From contig CAJUNQ010000046.1 of NCBI GenBank assembly GCA_910587835.1, positions 1 through 12,558 on the forward strand: DNA of 12,558 bases, in the 5' to 3' direction. This document shows, piece after piece, positions 5,338 through 12,418 of this stretch; within the stretch, counting starts at the first letter, position 1; every line of letters begins with the position of its first letter. This DNA comes from an uncultured Oscillospiraceae bacterium (GTDB lineage: Bacteria; Bacillota; Clostridia; Oscillospirales; Acutalibacteraceae). The notes below the pieces were generated by a model. That model was not told the DNA's origin. It did no database searches and saw nothing but the letters and a program-made list of their open reading frames with translations. The translations under genes and the position numbers were made by a program.

Positions 5338-6147
5338 ATGGGATTTTTTAATAAGGAAATGACACTTACAAATGGTGTGGCTAATAGTGGCAAAAACGGC
5401 GATGCGCTTGCAATAGGTAATGGTTATGCACTTAGTGGGACTTCTGCAGGTGTTACATATTATCGTTCCAACGCCTTTCGCGTCACCTTTGCAGGAGAAA
5501 CCTACGGGCTTACCAGCTTCAAGACCAGCGGCGCGGACTATGCCGAATATTTCGAGTGGCAGGACGGCAACCCCAAGGCAGAGGACCGTGTAGGCCGGTT
5601 TGTTACCATGACCGGCAGGCACATTCGCATAGCCGCGCCGGGCGACTACATTCTGGGCGTGGTATCGGGCCAGCCCTGCATCATCGGCAACGCTGATGAA
5701 GACTGGCTGGGCCGGTGGGAGCATGACGATTTTGGCCGGTTTGTCAAGCGCTACATGGTGGAGGACAAAGCAGAAATCACCCCGCCCGCAGATGAGGAAG
5801 CCCGCATGGAGCTGCTTCATGATCCCCAGGTACGGGAGGAAAACGGTAAGTTGTACCGATTAACGCCCCGGTTTGTGGACTATGAGACCCCCAGCTGGGA
5901 CTACAAGCCCAATCCCGACTATGACGCCAGTCAGCCCTACATCGAGCGCCGGGACCGCAAAGAATGGGATGCGGTGGGGATGCTGGGCGTTCTCCCCGTC
6001 TGGGACGATGGTACTTGTCAGGTTGACGGCTTCTGCCAGCCTGCGGAGGGCGGCATAGCCACAGCCGCGGAGGCCTACGTCCCCGGCCAGACCTACCGGG
6101 TGATTGAGCGGGTCAGCGAGAATGTGGTCAAGATCGTGTTTCGGTAA
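5338..6147 (+). CDS. Phage tail/appendage protein, C-terminal part with Peptidase_G2 domain
   Basis: The 269-residue product matches the C-terminal autoproteolytic module of phage appendage proteins (Peptidase_G2, IMC chaperone type). It has a short N-terminal strand region with NGDALAIGNG, then SNAFRVTFAGETYGLTSFKT, SGADYAEYFEWQDGNPKAED, GDYILGVVSGQPCIIGN and WLGRWEHDDFGRF. In this family the module chaperones trimer folding and cuts itself off. Full proteins carry a long fibre domain before it, absent here, so the gene is 5'-truncated. ATG 5338 has only a weak ribosome site; TTG 5326 is an alternative. Just upstream another frame (5280-5348) is open and would fuse to this one if the 6-T run at 5344-5349 were one T shorter. 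It is possibly a pseudogene. Confidence 0.75.
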   Translation: MGFFNKEMTLTNGVANSGKNGDALAIGNGYALSGTSAGVTYYRSNAFRVTFAGETYGLTSFKTSGADYAEYFEWQDGNPKAEDRVGRFVTMTGRHIRIAAPGDYILGVVSGQPCIIGNADEDWLGRWEHDDFGRFVKRYMVEDKAEITPPADEEARMELLHDPQVREENGKLYRLTPRFVDYETPSWDYKPNPDYDASQPYIERRDRKEWDAVGMLGVLPVWDDGTCQVDGFCQPAEGGIATAAEAYVPGQTYRVIERVSENVVKIVFR

Positions 6148-6159
6148 AAGCGGATAGGT

Positions 6160-6183
6160 GCTGGAGGGTGCTCCGGCTTTTTT
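6160..6183 (+). terminator. Rho-independent terminator after the tail gene
   Basis: GCTGGAG (6160-6166) pairs with CTCCGGC (6171-6177) with one wobble around a four-base loop, followed by six Ts. It is 13 bases after the tail gene stop. Confidence 0.65.
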
Positions 6184-6193
6184 GTATTACTTA

Positions 6194-6241
6194 AAAAGGA
6201 GATGGTCAAAATGGACACCGCAAGGCCCTCGTAAAGGGCCT
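6194..6241 (+). other. Leader with a minimal ORF and hairpin before the holin gene
   Basis: AAAGGAG (about 6194-6200) precedes ATG 6211, which opens a seven-codon reading frame, MDTARPS, ending at TAA 6232. The frame overlaps a hairpin, AGGCCCT (6223-6229) and AGGGCCT (6235-6241). Such an arrangement can be a translated leader or just a degenerate small phage gene. I see no protein signature. Confidence 0.25.
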
Positions 6242-6281
6242 GTAAACGCTGCAAAAAATACGTTTTTGAGGAGAGATTTTT

Positions 6282-6635
6282 ATGCTGGAAACTTCCAAGG
6301 CCGTGGTCATTATGTTGGTGTTTGCTATCCTGGTGCAGTTTTTGGTGGACAGGGTAAAGGACATCGTGGGCGAAAAAATCATGGGGTATGTAAAAGCTCC
6401 AGTGTGGGCGGCCCTGCTGGGCGTCCTGTTTGCATTTCTGTTCCGGCTGGACGTGTTCGCTATGTTCGGATATACGGCCCAGCTGCCCGCCGTGGCCTAT
6501 ATTATTACTGGCCTGATTTTGTCCGCAGGGGCCGCTCCCATCCATGAACTGATTGAAAAAATGCGGGCTTCCAGAGGTACCGTTCTGCTGCCGGGCACGC
6601 TTTATGAGTCTGAGGAGGAGGCGCGGGATGAGTAA
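6282..6635 (+). CDS. Holin-like phage membrane protein
   Basis: This 117-residue protein has three hydrophobic segments (about residues 7-23, 41-56 and 68-85) and a charged, acidic C-terminal tail. Small size, several membrane segments and a position directly before an endolysin indicate a holin, which would form membrane lesions that release the amidase. I recognise no specific holin family, so the call is mainly from topology and context. GGAGAG is seven bases upstream of ATG 6282. The stop codon overlaps the amidase start by eight bases. Confidence 0.65.
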   Translation: MLETSKAVVIMLVFAILVQFLVDRVKDIVGEKIMGYVKAPVWAALLGVLFAFLFRLDVFAMFGYTAQLPAVAYIITGLILSAGAAPIHELIEKMRASRGTVLLPGTLYESEEEARDE

Positions 6636-7614
6636 CAGTGCATTGAGCTGTAAACGTGTGATCAGCCCCTTCCGCAACAGCCCCCGTAATCACAAAATCG
6701 ACACCATCACCATTCACTGCGTGGTGGGACAAATGTCCGTGGAGAATCTGTGCAGCCACTTCCAGACAGCGGAATGCAGCTGCAATTATGCCATTGGAAA
6801 GGACGGCCGCATTGCCGTCATTGTGGACGAGGCGGACCGCTCCTGGTGTTCGTCCAGCCCGGCCAATGATAACCGCGCCATCACCATTGAGTGCGCAAGC
6901 GATGGGTTTTATCCCTACGCCATTAACGCCAATGTGTGGAAGTCCCTCATCGGGCTGTGCGCCGATATCTGCAGGCGCAACGGCGTCAAAAAGCTGGTGT
7001 GGTCTACGGACAAGCACCAGCGGGTAAACCATCTGAACGGCTGCAACCTGACGGTGCATCGGGACTACGCGAACAAGTCCTGCCCCGGCGATTACATCTA
7101 TAACCGGCTGGGCCAGATTGCCAAAGAGGTAAACCAGAAACTGAGCGGCGCTCCCGCTGACCCCTTTAAGCCGTACCAGGGCCAGGTAAACGCCGATGAC
7201 GGCCTCAACTGCCGCACGACCCCGGTCAGCGGCAGTGTCCTCAAGACTTTCCCAGACGGTACGGTACTCACCATCACTAAAGAGGACGGCAACTGGGGCT
7301 ACTGCGGTCAGGGCTGGGTATGCCTGGACTACATCAACAAAATTGCCGCGGCCGAGTTCGCAGGTGCGAACTCGCAGACCCAGGCGGCAAAGGAGGATTC
7401 TATCATGAACGGCAAGACGTTCAAAAAAATGTATGATGAAATTAACCCCACCTACAACACCATTGACGAGGTGCCCGCCTACTGGCGGGCCGACATCAAG
7501 GAGCTGGTGGACAAAGGCATTATTGCGGGTACTGGCGGCGGCAAGCTGGGCCTGACAAAGTCCGACTGCAAGGCCGCTGTCATTGCCAAGTCGATCGCGG
7601 CAAAAATGAGATAG
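6628..7614 (+). CDS. Phage endolysin: N-acetylmuramoyl-L-alanine amidase with SH3 domain
   Basis: The 328-residue protein starts with an Amidase_2 (T7-lysozyme-like) domain, about residues 10-170. The zinc ligands are His30 (TITIHCVVG), His144 and Cys152 (VHRDYANKSCPGD), with the conserved AITIECAS strand. It would cut the bond between muramic acid and L-alanine in peptidoglycan. A bacterial SH3-like domain (about 183-237, GLNCRTTPVSG to GWVCLDYI) should bind the wall. The last ~70 residues (IDEVPAYWRADIKELVDKGI) resemble an S-layer-homology-type motif. ATG 6628 lies behind GAGGAGG; longer forms in frame lack such a site. It overlaps the holin gene and was probably co-expressed with it for lysis. 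Confidence 0.9.
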   Translation: MSNSALSCKRVISPFRNSPRNHKIDTITIHCVVGQMSVENLCSHFQTAECSCNYAIGKDGRIAVIVDEADRSWCSSSPANDNRAITIECASDGFYPYAINANVWKSLIGLCADICRRNGVKKLVWSTDKHQRVNHLNGCNLTVHRDYANKSCPGDYIYNRLGQIAKEVNQKLSGAPADPFKPYQGQVNADDGLNCRTTPVSGSVLKTFPDGTVLTITKEDGNWGYCGQGWVCLDYINKIAAAEFAGANSQTQAAKEDSIMNGKTFKKMYDEINPTYNTIDEVPAYWRADIKELVDKGIIAGTGGGKLGLTKSDCKAAVIAKSIAAKMR

Positions 7615-7685
7615 TTTTGCGCTGTTCTTTCGGTAGTCCGTCCGAGGATTCTGCCCCTTAATTTTTTGAAGGGATGGACTATTTT

Positions 7686-8444
7686 ATGGACAGCTTTATG
7701 GGCTGGATCGGCGGTAAGCGTATTCTGCGCAAGGCCATTTTAGAGCGTTTCCCCACGGACAAGGTGGATCGGTATATTGAGGTATTCGGCGGCGCGGCCT
7801 GGGTGCTTTTTGCCAAAGAAAAACAGCCGGGCCAGCTGGAGGTCTATAACGATATCAACGGTAATCTGGTGAATCTTTTCCGCTGCATAAAGTACCACTG
7901 CGGGGAGCTGCAGCGGGAATTTGACTGGCTGCTTTCCTCGCGGGAGCAGTTTTACGATTATGCGGCCCAGGCCGATATGCGGGGGCTGACGGATATCCAG
8001 AGGGCCGCGAGATTTTTTTATCTGGTTAAGCTAAGCTATGGCGCGGACCAAAGGACCTACGCCACCAGTAAAAAGACGGTGGACAGCGCTGCCGAACGCC
8101 TTGCCGCCGTAAAGGAACGGCTCCGGGGAGTGAACATAGAGTGCAAGGATTTTGCGGACCTTATTCGGGTGTATGACCGCAAAGCTGCGTTGTTCTACCT
8201 GGACCCGCCCTATATTGGCACCGAGGGGTACTATGACAGCCCCTTTGCCCCGGAGGACCACCAGCGTTTACGGGCCGCTCTGGAGCCTCTTAAGGGCCGT
8301 TTTATCCTCTCTTACAATGACTGCCCCGAGGTGCGGGAATTGTACAAAGGTTATACCATCGAGAGGATCGAGCGCAGAGAGAATCTTTCAGGCGTTGGCA
8401 ATAATCGTATGCCGTTTGCGGAGGTTATTATTCGCAACTATTAA
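7686..8444 (+). CDS. DNA adenine methylase (Dam / D12 class)
   Basis: This 252-residue enzyme has the two diagnostic motifs of alpha-class N6-adenine methylases: the AdoMet-binding WIGGKRILRKAI near the start with YIEVFGGAAWVLFAKE, and the catalytic DPPY in LFYLDPPYIGTEGYY. It transfers methyl groups from S-adenosylmethionine to adenine in a short target that cannot be predicted here. No restriction enzyme lies next to it, so it is an orphan, as is common in phages (protection from host restriction). The start is uncertain: ATG 7686 (MDSFMGWIGGK) fits family length best, while ATG 7674 is in frame but directly abuts the GAAGGG site. Confidence 0.9.
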   Translation: MDSFMGWIGGKRILRKAILERFPTDKVDRYIEVFGGAAWVLFAKEKQPGQLEVYNDINGNLVNLFRCIKYHCGELQREFDWLLSSREQFYDYAAQADMRGLTDIQRAARFFYLVKLSYGADQRTYATSKKTVDSAAERLAAVKERLRGVNIECKDFADLIRVYDRKAALFYLDPPYIGTEGYYDSPFAPEDHQRLRAALEPLKGRFILSYNDCPEVRELYKGYTIERIERRENLSGVGNNRMPFAEVIIRNY

Positions 8445-8455
8445 CGAAAAACGAG

Positions 8456-8482
8456 AAAAAATCCCGATTTATGGGATTCTTT
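8456..8482 (+). terminator. Weak candidate terminator after the methylase gene
   Basis: AAAAAATCCC (8456-8465) and GGGATTCTTT (8473-8482) pair with one mismatch around a seven-base loop. The stem is AT-rich and the T tract is interrupted, so efficiency may be low. Confidence 0.35.
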
Positions 8483-8511
8483 CCCAAAACAACGGCAAAT
8501 AGCTGAAATGC

Positions 8512-8520
8512 TGGTACAAT
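8512..8520 (+). promoter_or_regulatory. Extended -10 promoter element before the small XRE gene
   Basis: TG (8512-8513), one base, then TACAAT (8515-8520) matches an extended -10 element. No good -35 is visible at the right distance. The start codon of the XRE gene follows 21 bases later. Confidence 0.35.
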
Positions 8521-8541
8521 GTCCCTAAAGGGGCATAACAG

Positions 8542-8811
8542 ATGATAAAAAATCATCTATCCAGAATCCTCGGCGAACACCGGTGGACGCAAAGCAAGCT
8601 GGCTGATTTAACAGGGATACGCAAATCCACTATCAGCGATTTGTACAATGAAATTGCCGAGCGTATCAGTTTCGACCAGCTGGACAGAATCTGCGAGGCT
8701 TTGGACTGCACCCTGCCGGAACTGCTGGAATACATACCGAACCAGCAGCCCAGAACAGGGGAAAATTTGATCCTGGAGGAGCATGGAAATCGCAGAAAAA
8801 AGCCAAGCTGA
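8542..8811 (+). CDS. Small XRE/Cro-type regulator
   Basis: The 89-residue protein is almost entirely a helix-turn-helix domain (residues 1-65: LSRILGEHRWTQSKLADLTG, then RKSTISDLYNE as recognition helix and LDRICEALDCTLPELLEY). It has a short polar tail. This is the small Cro/CI-like type found in prophages and other mobile elements. AAAGGGG lies eight bases before ATG 8542. It sits downstream of the methylase with a possible promoter of its own, and ends just before the strong bidirectional terminator. Its target genes are not evident. Confidence 0.85.
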   Translation: MIKNHLSRILGEHRWTQSKLADLTGIRKSTISDLYNEIAERISFDQLDRICEALDCTLPELLEYIPNQQPRTGENLILEEHGNRRKKPS

Positions 8812-8816
8812 TTTAC

Positions 8817-8871
8817 AAAAAAGAAGGGCGCTTAAACGGTTGATTTTACCATTTAAGCGCCCTTCTTTTTT
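8817..8871. terminator. Strong bidirectional terminator closing the prophage module
   Basis: A perfect 20-bp inverted repeat (8817-8836 and 8852-8871) begins with six As and ends with six Ts around GAAGGGCGCTTAAA and its complement, with a 15-base loop. It serves both the plus-strand XRE gene and the converging minus-strand anti-sigma gene. It is a natural landmark for the prophage/chromosome border. Confidence 0.9.
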
Positions 8872-8929
8872 CTCACTTTATTTGAAATGTTTTCTCATTC
8901 TTTGCGCGAAGCTACAACCGCCTTCTGCG

Positions 8930-9745
8930 CTACCTGAGATAAGGCCGGCTGCTCACCAGCACCGCCTTTTCCGCCAAAAGCTCCCCTCTCTGCTCTGCGG
9001 TAAGCACCTCCAACCCTTCCAGCAGGGTGCAGTCAGGGGCAAAGTAAACATAGTCGAAAATGTAGCCCTCATGAAACAGCTCAGCCGGCGGCGTGTTGCC
9101 ATAAAACCTGCCGTTCCAGTCCTTCCAGGCCACAGGAATCACATCCTCAAGGGCTTCTGCTGGATATTCCAGCTCGTTGCGTCTGGGGGCCTTTTCCTCC
9201 TCCGTGGCGGTCAGGTCATACCAGGCGGACTCCCACACTGTGATGCGCCGGCTGAACACCAGCACCCGCTCCTGCTTGCCGTCTATGGTCACGTCGCCCC
9301 CAAAGGTGACCACCCGCCCCGGGGTATAATACCGGCTGCCATAGCTTGAGTCGTACCGAAACCAGAAGCGGTAAGCCTTTTCGCCATCCTTGTTGAAGGT
9401 CCCCGTGGCCTTTACCATGTCCTTGGGCAGCAGGACCGTGGAGGTGTTCATCCACACAATAACAGCGGTAAACATCAGCGTCATCACCACCAGCACGGTC
9501 AGGCAAAGGGCCATGGCCCGCCGGCGGAACCGCCCCCGCACCTGCCGGATGGCCTCAGCCTGAGGGGGTTCCGGGCAGTCGGGCTCCACCTTGTCAGACT
9601 GCAAAAGAGCCTGATACGCGGCCTGACAGCTCTGGCAGTCCTGCAGGTGGTCCTCCACTGCGGCCTGGGTCTCGCCGGCGCAGACGCTGTCATGATAAAG
9701 GGGCAGAAGGTCCTGAATCAACGAGCAGGGGTATTTGTTTGACAT
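8930..9745 (-). CDS. Zinc-finger (zf-HC2) membrane anti-sigma factor
   Basis: The 271-residue protein opens with a zf-HC2 anti-sigma domain: Cys7, then His33-x3-Cys37-x2-Cys40 within VEDHLQDCQSC, with the LIQDLLPLY segment typical of clostridial members. A single membrane helix follows (about residues 76-99), then an extracytoplasmic domain of about 170 residues that I do not recognise. It should hold the partner ECF sigma factor inactive at the membrane until a signal is sensed outside. ATG 9745 has AAAGGAG seven bases upstream. The sigma gene is upstream on the same strand, but separated by 375 bp instead of the usual overlap. Confidence 0.82.
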   Translation of the reverse strand: MSNKYPCSLIQDLLPLYHDSVCAGETQAAVEDHLQDCQSCQAAYQALLQSDKVEPDCPEPPQAEAIRQVRGRFRRRAMALCLTVLVVMTLMFTAVIVWMNTSTVLLPKDMVKATGTFNKDGEKAYRFWFRYDSSYGSRYYTPGRVVTFGGDVTIDGKQERVLVFSRRITVWESAWYDLTATEEEKAPRRNELEYPAEALEDVIPVAWKDWNGRFYGNTPPAELFHEGYIFDYVYFAPDCTLLEGLEVLTAEQRGELLAEKAVLVSSRPYLR

Positions 9746-10120
9746 TTGTATGCTCCTTTCTGGCGGTTCTGTTCCAGGGTGTGCCGCCTTTCCGCAAATC
9801 CAGCCAATGCCCGGCCTCCAAGACCCCACATGGTCCCCACAGCCCGCCAACAGCCGAATCCGCTCAAAACCCCAGACACAGCTCCTGGGGCGTGCTCACA
9901 TAGGTGTTCCCACGGGCCTTTTTGGCCGGCCTTTGCCATCCTCCGCGCCAAAATTCCTGAGGAGCGCAGGTCACATAAGTCTTGCAAGCGGCTCTGCGAA
10001 TATCTGATTGGAATCTGCTCAAAAATCTCCATACTCAGCTTATGGGAACAAGCCCTGATCCGTACAAGCTCCAAAAAATGATTTTTGCCTGACAGGGGCC
10101 GCTGCCCCAAAGGCGCGCCG
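9746..10120. other. 375-bp spacer between sigma and anti-sigma genes
   Basis: I see no confident gene here. A minus-strand frame is open across most of it (about 10110 to 9718) but starts with TTG without a ribosome site and runs into the anti-sigma gene in another frame. The minus strand carries AGGGCTTGTT (10056-10047), the same ten bases that begin the repeat at the window end. This suggests an inserted intergenic repeat. The anti-sigma gene retains its own Shine-Dalgarno at the end of the spacer. Confidence 0.45.
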
Positions 10121-10609
10121 TCAGCCTTCCCAGTCCTCCATCCGGGCGCGAATCTTCAGCTTGGCCCGGTGATAGGTCACCCGGGCCCAGCTCTCGGTTT
10201 TGCTGAACAGCCCCGCAATCTGGGCAAAGCTCAGCTCCCCCAAGGCCCGCAGCCAAAACACCTCCCGATAGGGCTCCTCCAGCTGGTGCAGGGCCCGGTG
10301 CACGGCCAGCGCCATCTCCTTGTCCGAGAACCGCTCCTCCAGGTCCGTGCTGTCCGGCCAGTCCTCCTCAGGCGGAGGACCGGCGCGGCGGCGCTTCTCC
10401 GCCAGGCTGTAGTAGGTGTTTTTGGCAATCTGGCACAGCCACACCCGCATCTGGCACTGCCCCCGAAAGCTGTCAATGGACTTCATGGCCTTAAAAAAGG
10501 CCTCCTGGGTAACCTCCTCGGCCAGATGCCTGTCCCGGGCCAGGCGCAGGGTATAGCTGTATACAGCTTGATAATAATCGTGGTACAAAGCTTCCAGGTC
10601 GTGGTCCAA
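10121..10609 (-). CDS. ECF-family RNA polymerase sigma factor
   Basis: The 162-residue protein has sigma region 2 (about residues 5-75: LYHDYYQAVYSYTLRLARDR, LAEEVTQEAFFKAMKSIDSF) and region 4 (about 105-155: LHQLEEPYREVFWLRALGEL, FAQIAGLFSKTESWARVTYH), joined by a Pro-rich linker, and no other domain. This is the standard ECF layout. It would direct RNA polymerase to promoters of a stress or envelope regulon when freed by the membrane anti-sigma factor downstream. The start is TTG 10609, with GGAGG seven bases upstream; no ATG is available in frame nearby. An ECF-type promoter precedes it, suggesting autoregulation. Confidence 0.9.
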   Translation of the reverse strand: MDHDLEALYHDYYQAVYSYTLRLARDRHLAEEVTQEAFFKAMKSIDSFRGQCQMRVWLCQIAKNTYYSLAEKRRRAGPPPEEDWPDSTDLEERFSDKEMALAVHRALHQLEEPYREVFWLRALGELSFAQIAGLFSKTESWARVTYHRAKLKIRARMEDWEG

Positions 10610-10637
10610 GGGGTCCCCTCCTCTCTGCTGACATGGG

Positions 10638-10666
10638 TATGACCGGCTACAAGGCAGAACGTTACA
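10638..10666 (-). promoter_or_regulatory. Putative ECF-type (autoregulatory) promoter of the sigma gene
   Basis: On the minus strand TGTAAC (10666-10661), a 17-base spacer and GTCATA (10643-10638) lie about 30 bases before the TTG start. The AAC-type -35 and GTC-type -10 resemble ECF promoters more than sigma-A ones. The 10670-10856 stretch beyond it is poly-A/T-rich and holds no gene that I can support. Confidence 0.5.
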
Positions 10667-10856
10667 GCTTCCCGCAAAAAATGTCCCCCTCTGTCAAAAA
10701 AATTCCCAAGCAAACCCGAGACATGTCCAAAACCTAAAAAATCCCCCCACAATCCCGGGCTGACAGAACCAACGCAGCCAACTACACCCGCCCCGCCCAA
10801 TCAAACCCCATTTTAGCATAAACCAGCGGGAAGGTCCACCCCCATCCCCCCGCAGA

Positions 10857-10912
10857 AAAAACGCAAAGAGAGGACGCCTTCCCCAAGGGATGCGTCCTCT
10901 CTCCGCGTTTTT
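10857..10912. terminator. Bidirectional terminator after the lipoprotein gene
   Basis: AAAAACGC (10857-10864) and GCGTTTTT (10905-10912) form the outer stem and AGAGAGGACGC (10867-10877) and GCGTCCTCTCT (10892-10902) the inner stem, with a two-base internal mismatch (AA/CC) between them. It is 12 bases after the lipoprotein stop codon and insulates it from the sigma operon. Confidence 0.85.
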
Positions 10913-10924
10913 GCCTGCCATCTG

Positions 10925-11260
10925 TCACCGGTCCTTGCCGCTGGCCTGACTGCTGCTCTCGTCCTCGTCCAGCCGGGAGCCGTCCTCGTCCCGGTCCAAG
11001 CGGGAGCTGTCCTCGTCCCCGCTTACCACCCCGTCGTCAGCCAGGTCGCTGTCCAGGTTGCCGTCCAGCCCACTGGAGGCCTCGCTGCCGTCCATATGGT
11101 CCAGGGCCGACTCCACCCGGCTCACCGTCTCGCTCACATCGTCCCCCAGCCGCGAGACCACCTCAGACACGGTGCTCTGCACCTTTCCGTCCCCGCAGCC
11201 GGTCAAAGCCGCGGCGGCGGCCAGGCACAGGCAAAATGCAAGTATGCGTTTTTTCAACAT
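10925..11260 (-). CDS. Small acidic lipoprotein
   Basis: The 111-residue protein has a lipoprotein signal: basic start MLKKR, a hydrophobic stretch and the lipobox LTGC with Cys22 as lipidation site. The mature part starts GDGKVQSTVSEVVSRL, likely helical, and becomes a low-complexity Asp/Ser/Glu-rich tail with repeated SRLD units (residues about 65-111). It should be anchored on the outer face of the membrane. I recognise no domain and propose no function. ATG 11260 lies behind GAGGG; the frame is open for another 700 bases upstream but only antisense to the kinase gene, so longer starts are rejected. Confidence 0.75.
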   Translation of the reverse strand: MLKKRILAFCLCLAAAAALTGCGDGKVQSTVSEVVSRLGDDVSETVSRVESALDHMDGSEASSGLDGNLDSDLADDGVVSGDEDSSRLDRDEDGSRLDEDESSSQASGKDR

Positions 11261-11377
11261 AATGAATCCCTCTTTACCCAGGCAGCGGCAGCAGCCGCAG
11301 CGTCCCCCGCCGCCCTGAATTTTTTCTCTTGGAGTAGCATGGCCCGAAAATCGCAAAAAATACCTGTACCCAAAAGA

Positions 11378-11406
11378 TTGCAAAAATTTTTTCAAAATGA
11401 TAGAAT
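11378..11406 (+). promoter_or_regulatory. Sigma-A promoter of the 1-phosphofructokinase gene
   Basis: TTGCAA (11378-11383), exactly 17 bases, then TAGAAT (11401-11406) matches a housekeeping promoter well at -10 and moderately at -35. The start codon ATG 11447 follows about 40 bases later with AGGAGGG in between. Confidence 0.65.
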
Positions 11407-11446
11407 ACTTTAAGAAACCTGTAAGACCAGGAGGGTATGATATATT

Positions 11447-12373
11447 ATGATCTGCACCGTCACGCTGAACCCGGCTCTGGACTGCTACCTGACCCCCCGG
11501 CAGCTGGTCCCCGGCCAAGAAAACCGCTATGAGGAGCTCCGGCTGCTGCCAGGGGGCAAGGGGGTCAATGTCTCGCTGCTGCTCTCCGGCCTGGGCGCCC
11601 GCACCCTGGCCATCGGCATAGCCGCGGGCTTTACCGGCCAGGAGCTTTGCGCCATGCTGGACCAGGCCGGTTGCCCCCACGACTTTTTCACCCTCAGCCA
11701 GGGCCTCACCCGGCTGAACCTGAAGCTGCTGCCCCCCGGCGGGCCCGAGACCGGCCTCAACGGCACAGGCTCCGCCCTCGCCGGCGAGGACCTGGACCGG
11801 ATGGAGCAGCGTCTGGCAGCGGCCCTGCGCCCGGGGGACATACTGGTGCTCTCCGGCAGCCTGCCCGCGGGCCTGCCGGCGGACGCCTATGTGCGCCTGG
11901 CCAAAACCGCGCCCCCAGGGGTGGAGGTGGTGCTGGACGCCTCCGGCCCCGCCCTGCAAGAGGGCCTTGCCGTCCGGCCCTTTCTGGTCAAGCCCAACCG
12001 GCAGGAGCTGGAGGAGCTGGCCGGCCAGCCCCTGCCGGAGGAGCGGGACCTGCTGCGCTGGGCCGAAAGACTACAGCATATGGGCCCCAAAAACGTGCTG
12101 GTCTCTCTGGGGGGCCAGGGGGCCCTGCTGTTGACAGAGCAGGGCCAGACCCTGCGCCGGCAGGCCCTGCCCGGCAAAGAGGTCTCCTCAGTGGGCGCGG
12201 GAGACTCCATGGTGGCCGGCTTCCTCTACGGCTGGGAGAGCACCCGCAGCCTGAGCAACGCCCTGGACTGGGGTCTGGCCGCAGGCGCGGCCACGGCCTT
12301 CACCCAGGGCATTGCCTCCGCAGACGCGGTAAAGGAGCTGTACCGGCAAAGCTTCGCCAGTCCGGCATGTTGA
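11447..12373 (+). CDS. fruK: 1-phosphofructokinase (PfkB family hexose kinase)
   Basis: The 308-residue protein has the PfkB signatures: start MICTVTLNPALDCYL, substrate motif LLPGGKGVNVSLLLSGLG (about residues 33-50), SGSLPAGLP in the middle, and the C-terminal ATP/anion-hole motif SVGAGDSMVAGF (248-259) with Asp253 as catalytic base. It would phosphorylate fructose 1-phosphate to fructose 1,6-bisphosphate in the cytoplasm. Length is normal. Tagatose-6-phosphate kinase is the main alternative within the family. No fructose PTS or DeoR-type regulator is next to it in view, so the substrate is inferred from sequence type alone. AGGAGGG lies eleven bases before ATG. Confidence 0.88.
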   Translation: MICTVTLNPALDCYLTPRQLVPGQENRYEELRLLPGGKGVNVSLLLSGLGARTLAIGIAAGFTGQELCAMLDQAGCPHDFFTLSQGLTRLNLKLLPPGGPETGLNGTGSALAGEDLDRMEQRLAAALRPGDILVLSGSLPAGLPADAYVRLAKTAPPGVEVVLDASGPALQEGLAVRPFLVKPNRQELEELAGQPLPEERDLLRWAERLQHMGPKNVLVSLGGQGALLLTEQGQTLRRQALPGKEVSSVGAGDSMVAGFLYGWESTRSLSNALDWGLAAGAATAFTQGIASADAVKELYRQSFASPAC

Positions 12374-12418
12374 CAATACGCCTGCCCAGAACCCTACAGC
12401 AGACCCTTCCCACCCTTT

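Larger units (their letters stand above)
5278..8811 (+). mobile_element. Prophage late-gene fragment (tail end, lysis, methylase, regulator)
   Basis: Five same-strand genes are in typical late prophage order: Peptidase_G2 tail protein, holin-like protein, amidase, Dam methylase and XRE regulator. There are no capsid, terminase or integrase genes, and the first gene lacks its upstream part. The fragment abuts the conjugative element on its left and ends at the terminator at 8817-8871. Whether it is a remnant or continues beyond the inserted element cannot be seen here. Confidence 0.65.

Noticed and set aside
7686..8444. Restriction-modification system built around the Dam methylase
   Set aside because: No endonuclease gene is adjacent. 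The neighbours are phage lysis and regulatory genes, so an orphan phage methylase is the simpler reading.
9718..10110. 130-residue minus-strand open frame in the sigma/anti-sigma spacer
   Set aside because: TTG start without a ribosome site, no domain, and it overlaps the start of the anti-sigma gene in another frame. Reported only as part of the spacer.
10925..11959. Long minus-strand extension of the lipoprotein frame to 344 residues
   Set aside because: The extra N-terminal part is antisense to the kinase gene. The lipoprotein signal with its own ribosome site at 11260 gives a complete small protein.
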